From: Nageia nagi
Taxonomy: Eukaryota > Pinophyta
Assembly: GCA_050084985.1 (NCBI GenBank)
Contig: JBITNC010000002.1
Span: forward strand, 8,618,001-8,682,000
DNA length: 64,000 nt
Direction of reading: 5' to 3'
In this document: in pieces, positions 58,001 to 64,000 of the stretch
How the letters are laid out: each line of letters opens with the position of its first letter
How positions within the stretch are numbered: position 1 is the stretch's first letter
The notes under the pieces: model-generated
What the model saw: the letters and a program-made list of their open reading frames with translations, nothing else
What the model was told of the DNA's origin: nothing
Databases searched by the model: none
Translations under genes and position numbers: made by a program

Positions 58001-61000
58001 TGTCCTTTGTGATATTGAATTCTGACATTTATTGTGTCATTCATTTCATTTTGTTATATGACAAATGTATGGATGAACACTTAGATGAACGATAGAAATT
58101 TCAGTCTATTCTGGTTAGAGAATATATGCTTTTAATGGGACTTTAAATTTTTCACCAGGAGTATCAACACTAAAAAGTAGATAAAGAGCTTTTTGATCAA
58201 TAATCTCTCATGCATCACCAAACAAATGTCACCTACATCACCAAAATATGCAACTCTACTAGAAACATCAAATTCCAAATGTGAAACAGGCAACTATGGT
58301 AGAAAAAATGAAATGATGCCAATTCCAATCAATGCAATTTAGAATGGCTCAATAACATAATGTTTCACATAACAACATTCCACTTAATTATGAAGACAAA
58401 TAACTACAGACCTATACAAAGCCATTACCAATATCATCTCTGTTTCAGAAGTGACAAGATAAGATTAACTGGCATTCATCATCAAACTGTAGCCATTTAA
58501 ACCACTCAAAATATACAACTCTATTCAAGACATTAAATTATATACATGGAATAGGATAAGTATGGTAGGAAAGCAGATGATAAGGATTGATAATATATTG
58601 ATGCTCCACTTAACAACATTCCACTTAATTTTGAATCTACACAAAGTCACTTAATGCTATCATCTATATTTCAGAAGTAGCAAGATTAAATATTTTGCTC
58701 AAGCTGCAGTTTAACATGGAGCTGAAACATATACATCAGAAAGGGCTGAAGTACTCAACCTAAAGTGTCACATGCCATCAACAACCAAATTCAAATCCTA
58801 AGAAGCTTTGTTTAAAGGAACGATGAAAGGTTGCATCAGTAAGAAAATGTCTTCATCGTAAATGTTGACTGGTCTCCTGATTCTAATCAGTGTAAATACT
58901 AACCCAAAAATAATATCTAAAAACACAAAAACTCATCCCACAACTTCTTATCTAAGTACCTCCTGCTCCACTCTTCTCTTTGCTATCAAGTCACCCTTGT
59001 TTCCTGTTAGAGCCATCACCAAGTTTGGATTGCCTGCAATGACATGCTAATTAAAAATAGTAACTGACAATTCAATGCATTTGGCATCAGAACTTGAAAG
59101 GTGAATACCACCCACATACATATAGTTCAGCAAATCTCACATTTCTCTATCTTAAACACATTGTAGAGAACTTCCCTAAGCTGGAGAAGATCCCAAAGTA
59201 AATAAAAATAAGCTACATATTTTGGACAACTTGCTTAAACAGAAATAACTCATTTAGTGACTAAGCAACATGATTAAAGCATTGTTACCCTGTCTTTGAA
59301 GTTTTGCACCCATTTCTTTGCTCGAGCAAATGAATCCTACAAATCAAGCACCTTTGGTTAGATCTTAGTTTCCTTGAAAAGAAAATAGAATCATCAAATT
59401 GCTAATGATTGGAAGACATAGAGATGAATCAGGATGACAAACGTTCTTCCACAATAACCATCTCTATATGGGACAAAATTTATAATATTATCATAGCCAG
59501 TATGCATTTGCAAACCAATATGAAATTCTGACACCAATGATCTACTTATAATGTCTCACATTAAACCATTTCAGGTCACAAACATCCTAAAGGCTAAATT
59601 TTGAATAGAGTTCTTGCATTACTTATATTATTTACTGAAATGTTAATAGAACAAAAGAAACTAAGTTTAACTGATGTCAAATGTGATTGATAGTATAGAG
59701 TTATGTAGTAGTAAGAAGGATTATTGATGTGGTTCTACAGACTCATTTAAGGTGATAACCCAATACCATGAAATGAATGGAGATTTAATGAATCCAATTT
59801 TGTGAATCTACAAGGATATCCCTGGATAGTAAAAAGTCATTTCATTTATTCAATAATATTATGAATTTCTCCATATGAAATTTGTATTTATTATGAACTT
59901 CTGATATGGTATCTAGTTGTTCCTTTTGTTCCAATGAGAAAAGTCAACTGCCAAACAGTGTTCTATCATTGGAACTCAACTAATTCCGGGAACATGTCTC
60001 AAATAATGTATCATATACTTGTTGACAAGTCGGTCGGGAAAAAATCAGATGGAAGGTAACATGTCAATGAAAAGAAACTGGAATGCATGCTGAAGAAACA
60101 AAACCAATAGCAGGAAGTTGTGTTGATGTCTTACATGGAAAAAATAGTTTCCATTAGGAATTTTCTCACAAACATAACACTATTGATCTTGTTTGAAAGT
60201 GCATGCAGTACTCATTCATATTTTCACATATCCGCAATTTGATGCTTTCAGTAATCTTTTAATTCTGAATAAAACCCATGTGAAAAATATAAATCTGCAG
60301 AATCAACCTTCTTTATGTCCAGGGTTATTTCTATAAAGCTGCTCACCTATTCACAACTATGGGGAAGTATAAAAATGATAATCGATGGCCATCCCAAGCA
60401 TTTCTTATTGTTACAAATGCATACTCTTTGCATTAAAGTATTTGCTATCCCATATTTTAAGCATTAGAATGTACAGTTTGCAGCATCATTTGTCTTCACA
60501 CACTATCAGATTCCAGTTTCAAACAACTTTTCTCGCATTTGTCATTGTAGTAAATTAGGTGAAGAATTATCATTGCACATGATTACCAATCCAATACAGT
60601 AAATATGAATATACAATCCACTTTATCAATAAACCTCATATCAAGCATACCTAAAGCTATCAAATATGATTCCAAATGCAAATAAAACTATAACCATTAT
60701 AAAAGAAGGAACAAGGCCATGGATATAAACACAAGACTAGCAATATTCAAAGCATTGCAACCTTCAGATGTATGCAAAACCATAATGAAGGGTATCGCAT
60801 TGATTCCATAAGTTCTATGAATGTAAGCATTAAAAATGGTTAGCCCAGAATTAGGAGAAGCCAACATTGATTATAGGAAAACTCCACAAGCGTTTCAGGT
60901 TTTCATGCATGAAAGCACTGGATGTAAACCATAAAATCTACAATATGAGAGCTACCAAAAGAATATGAACCAAACCATAAAAAAACATCAAGCAATCATC

Positions 61001-62619
61001 TACAAACCAATAAAATGAAAGAAGTCAGAAAATAGAATAAATAAGCCTAAGAATAGGCATAGTTAGTGCTCAAAACAAGCATGAAACTTTCTAAGTAAAC
61101 TAATGTAGGGAATTTGCATAGGAAACCAAATTGTTGAAGATGAAGTAACATAACGTAAAACCACTAAAAGAATCACACATAAAATTGACTCATGGAACTA
61201 GAAACTTTGGATGATACATAAAAAATACTTTGCAAAGCATTGAAAATCAATCACGTTACAATAAGATATTCAACACAGATATTCCAATGCACACTTTTAT
61301 TAGACATCCAGGGCAACCTTTTAGCTACAGAATTTAGGTACAAATAAAATGACACCAAATGTTCCTTACAGGATTTGTGATGTCATAGACAATTATAGCT
61401 GCTGCTGCACCACGATAATACATGGGAGCCAAGCTGTGGTATCTTTCTTGTCCTGCAGTGTCCCATATCTCAAGCTTTACTGTGGTCTCATTGACAGCTA
61501 ACGTCTGGGAGAAAAAAGCTGCTCCTATTGTGGATTCCTGTATTGCAATCAGAAAAATGTGTGGCCATCTTAGCTAAATAAACAAAACAAAGCAAATGAG
61601 GAGGAGGAGGAAGAGGAGAAAACTTTTGAGGAAGGGGTTGAAACCTGATAGTCAAAAAATTGCCCCTTCACAAACCGCAAAACCAAACTGGATTTTCCAG
61701 TTCCCATATCACCAAGAAGCACCTGAAATAAACAATTCATATATATAGCATTTTTCATGAGCTATGTTATCAATTGACTATTTTTTCATATACTAAATTA
61801 ACAATCCAACAAACTTTTCAAATACAGTCCTTAAAACTTCACATAAACGTATGTAAAATCAATGGATTTCCCCAAAAGCTTAAATGTAGTAATTCGTTTG
61901 CAATCCTCATATATATTCATATGGGATGCAACACCTGCAGTCCAACACTTACAAAATTTTCTCATACCTTATAATTTTCTCTAACCTACTATTCAAAATT
62001 TCTGACATCTCTCCACCAAGGTGAACCCATTAGGTTCTGAATACAGACACATTCAATAAACCACTACGACATCAGTACACCTATACAAGGCATATATTGC
62101 CTCGTGTTCAACCTTGGTGTGATAGTTGACAACAAACCAATAAATGGATACAAAATTCTTACAAGGAGTTTTCTTCCTAAAATCAAATCAAACAAGTATG
62201 CACCTTGTTAGGACTAGGAGATTGTTTTGTGTGTGTCTATGTACAAACACATGTATACAAATACTTCTATACATGTGCCCATATATGTATATCATCACTA
62301 GAATTACCTGCTTAGAAAAGTGGGCTTTGAATCACATATGGTGGTGCAATTATATACTTCTGACATTCTTAATAATTTAGTTATGGATAAAATGTTTCCA
62401 AGTGATGCAAATTACTGGATCCTCTACACCCAAATAGATCAAATATCATTAAACCCCACTAAACAAATTATACATAAAATTCATTAAAGGGGTATCAAGG
62501 AATTCAAATCCATGACATGGGTTTAAAAAAATTCTAGATTTTACGCATTAAAAAATTGGAACTTGTCTCATTTGACTTACAAGCTTCGCCTGAATATTGT
62601 GGGTGCCCGTTGTAGCCAT
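52082..62619 (-). CDS. RABF2: RABF2-type Rab5 small GTPase, seven coding exons, frame broken in exon 4
   Basis: Coding exons on the minus strand: 62619-62581, 61722-61645, 61537-61370, 59336-59289, 59033-58960, 57452-57359, 52179-52082. All introns are GT-AG. The start ATG has A at -3 and G at +4. With the frame kept through exon 4 the product is about 199 residues, normal for plant Rab5. P-loop GDMGTGKSS (17-25), switch I Thr in ESTIGAAFF (40-48), [20 protein letters not shown] (64-83), NKGD (123-126), TSAK (152-155) and a C-terminal SCCS for geranylgeranylation are all present. Rab5 proteins control vacuolar and endosomal trafficking on endosome membranes. Exon 4 is 48 bases where 49 are needed: the A-run at 59302-59305 (plus-strand tttt) is one short. 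As written, exon 5 would be read out of frame and stop after five codons. This is either a sequence error or a damaged copy. Confidence 0.93.
53536..54080. repeat. Tandem duplication of about 280 bp in intron 6
   Basis: 53536-53805 and 53819-54080 share 'cataaagatggttactcct', 'gatccaagctcaagcgctt', 'gagagttgggt' and 'gttgaaaactctcagatgtg'. The second copy lacks a few bases. Recent enough to be nearly identical. Confidence 0.9.
54341..54464. repeat. Perfect 31-bp repeat, four copies
   Basis: Four identical, head-to-tail copies of a 31-base unit beginning ttgttcattaatatgcataa and ending aggcatataac. A minisatellite likely to vary in copy number. Confidence 0.95.
54724..54974. repeat. Tandem duplication of about 125 bp in intron 6
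   Basis: 54724-54849 and 54850-54974 share 'ggctaatagctct', 'gattggagaggcac' and 'ggatatgcctcatgattttg' plus 'tcattttgtaactgtag'. Confidence 0.9.
57453..58959 (-). other. Intron 5 of the Rab gene with an old duplication
   Basis: GT-AG intron of 1.5 kb. Two diverged copies of about 230 bases at 58240-58470 and 58506-58690 share 'aacaacattccacttaatt' and 'tatcatct...tttcagaagt'. Confidence 0.8.
59034..59288 (-). other. Intron 4 of the Rab gene
   Basis: 255 bases, donor GTAACA and acceptor TTGCAG. No other features seen. Confidence 0.85.
59337..61369 (-). other. Intron 3 of the Rab gene
   Basis: 2.0 kb, donor GTAAGG and acceptor TTGTAG. No recognisable element inside. Confidence 0.85.
61538..61644 (-). 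other. Intron 2 of the Rab gene
   Basis: 107 bases, donor GTTTCA, acceptor TACAG. Contains a purine/pyrimidine tract (aggaggaggaggaagaggag on the plus strand). Confidence 0.85.
61723..62580 (-). other. Intron 1 of the Rab gene
   Basis: 858 bases, donor GTAAGT, acceptor TTTCAG. No other features seen. Confidence 0.85.
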
Positions 62620-64000
62620 TTTCTTTCTCCTCGCTTCAACCTTGTTAATCCAAGATGGGTTTTCAGGATCTTTGTCCGCAGAAAAATTCAATCTCTCACC
62701 TTAGATATCTATTGAAATTGGAAATGAAATGAAAATGGAGATGAAGATCGATATTAGTGATTGAAATTATTGCGCCCCCTTTGCTTGTGCTGATGTTAAA
62801 GCTTTTAGATATACTATTGAATAAGATTTGGGTTTTCTATACTTGAGATTCCAAAACGTGTTGTGTTCGGAATTGAGACATTAGCTTCTCGATTTCACAT
62901 AGATGAGCTTCTTAATTGGACAAAGGTGACTAATAAGAGTCGTATCTGATTTTGCATATTCTAGATATAGAATGGTAGGTGATTTGGAAAGGTCGGTGAT
63001 GCCAATCGGTGTATATTTTAAAAGTTATATATATATATAGATATAGATATATATTTTAGATTCAATGGACATACTGAGGAGCTTGCTACCTACATTAGAT
63101 GGTGTTAGATCATTTTCATTCCATTGTATCTTAAAAATATTTTATTTATAGTGTGTTTTATTGTAGTTTTAAATGGTTTTTTTTTTTTATTTGTACATAA
63201 TAAATTTATAATTTGATAAGATATATATATAGAGAAAGATAGAGATTATGAGGTAAATTATTTTAGGAATTTTTTCATGATTGTTAGTAGGGTAAATCTT
63301 TTAATATTTCCACCATCCATATAGTAACTTGTGAGAGTAGTATGATTGTAGCCAAGTTGTAGCTCCATTATAGTATAATGAAACAACTAGTGAGATTCGA
63401 ACTTGAGACCATAGCATTTTTTTGGTTAAGGTAGTTTTTATTTTTATTTATTTTGAATGAGATTGTAATTTCTATTGCGATAACTTTCAAAGTACAATTT
63501 GGTATTGTTAATATCTTAGATGTTGTACTTTCTATTCAAGAATTTGAAAATGCATATGATTGTCTTGAGTCTTTTACCTTATTAGGTTCCTTTGTTGGTT
63601 GAATTTTTCTAAAGGTAATTTATGAGCTTGAATTAATTTCAACTATATGATTTTTGTACATGTATGGATTGTAAAATTGTTGGGGTACCAATAGTTTTTG
63701 TTGCAAAAATATTGATTGCTCAACAATTTTGCATCTTAACATTTCAAAAATAAAAATTATATACTAAAATGCAAAAAAATAAAAAATCCAACAAACCAAC
63801 CTAAATTTGTGTTTCATTTTACTAACACATTTTCTACAATACGTTTTATTTGTAAAATCATAAACCTAGGTGAAACTAACCATCCTACCCTACATGCCCT
63901 CCATTGCCATGGTTAGCAATGCCCTAGTTAGTCATCTCACTTGAATTTCTCACTAACACTCAACTTTTTACTAATTCTCATGATTTTTCTCTGTTCAACA
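62620..64000 (-). promoter_or_regulatory. 5' UTR and upstream flank of the Rab gene
   Basis: Upstream side of the minus-strand gene. 62620-62720 is likely 5' UTR. Further up are AT microsatellite stretches (63026-63055 and 63221-63232). No core promoter motif could be fixed with confidence, and no other gene is visible to the window end. Confidence 0.4.

Overview
This is a plant nuclear window, AT-rich and dominated by old, nested transposable elements. I infer a large-genome seed plant, most likely a gymnosperm. The reasons are a Rab5-type GTPase gene with plant features stretched over about 10.5 kb by long introns, heavily decayed Ty3/gypsy, Ty1/copia, LINE and CACTA elements, and degenerate plant-type PLS pentatricopeptide (PPR) sequence. 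No bacterial genes, tRNA or rRNA were recognised. Layout: 1-4705 is a minus-strand Ty3/gypsy (chromovirus-like) remnant with decayed gag, protease, RT/RNase H and integrase plus a 3' LTR. 5123-5690 is a minus-strand fragment of a plant Ptta/En/Spm-type transposase-related gene with an acidic 8-residue tandem repeat. 5690-8229 is a block of tandem PPR-derived repeats ending in a CACTA-type terminal sequence. 8530-12090 is a plus-strand CACTA TNP2 transposase pseudogene. 12078-15888 is a tandem array of a roughly 280-bp repeat, interrupted by a LINE-like insertion. | 15889-37796 is one Ty1/copia element on the minus strand, with 0.5-kb LTRs, a 5-bp target duplication (TGGCT), a clear initiator-Met primer site and decayed coding sequence. 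Its RT is split by a second, complete LTR element (18548-32756) of the Tat/Ogre type with 1.8-kb LTRs. That inner element has gag, protease, an extra archaeal-like RNase H lying before the RT, then RT, RNase H, integrase and a 3.8-kb extra ORF region before the 3' LTR. | 37797-44305 holds the other side of the split 280-bp array, a 460-bp CACTA-type MITE (38603-39062) and a 2.3-kb foldback element (40261-42594) with decayed PPR sequence in both arms. 44306-48410 is an inverted, diverged copy of the 5538-8229 PPR/CACTA block, itself hit by a LINE-like insertion. 49200-50640 looks like the 3' end of another LTR element. | 52082-62619 is the only real host gene, a minus-strand RABF2 (Rab5) small GTPase in seven coding exons. 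All splice sites are canonical, but exon 4 is one base short in an A-run, which breaks the frame. 62620-64000 is its upstream flank. The TE genes are almost all interrupted by stops and frameshifts and are fossils. The Rab gene would act in endosomal trafficking if the exon 4 defect is a sequencing or assembly error.
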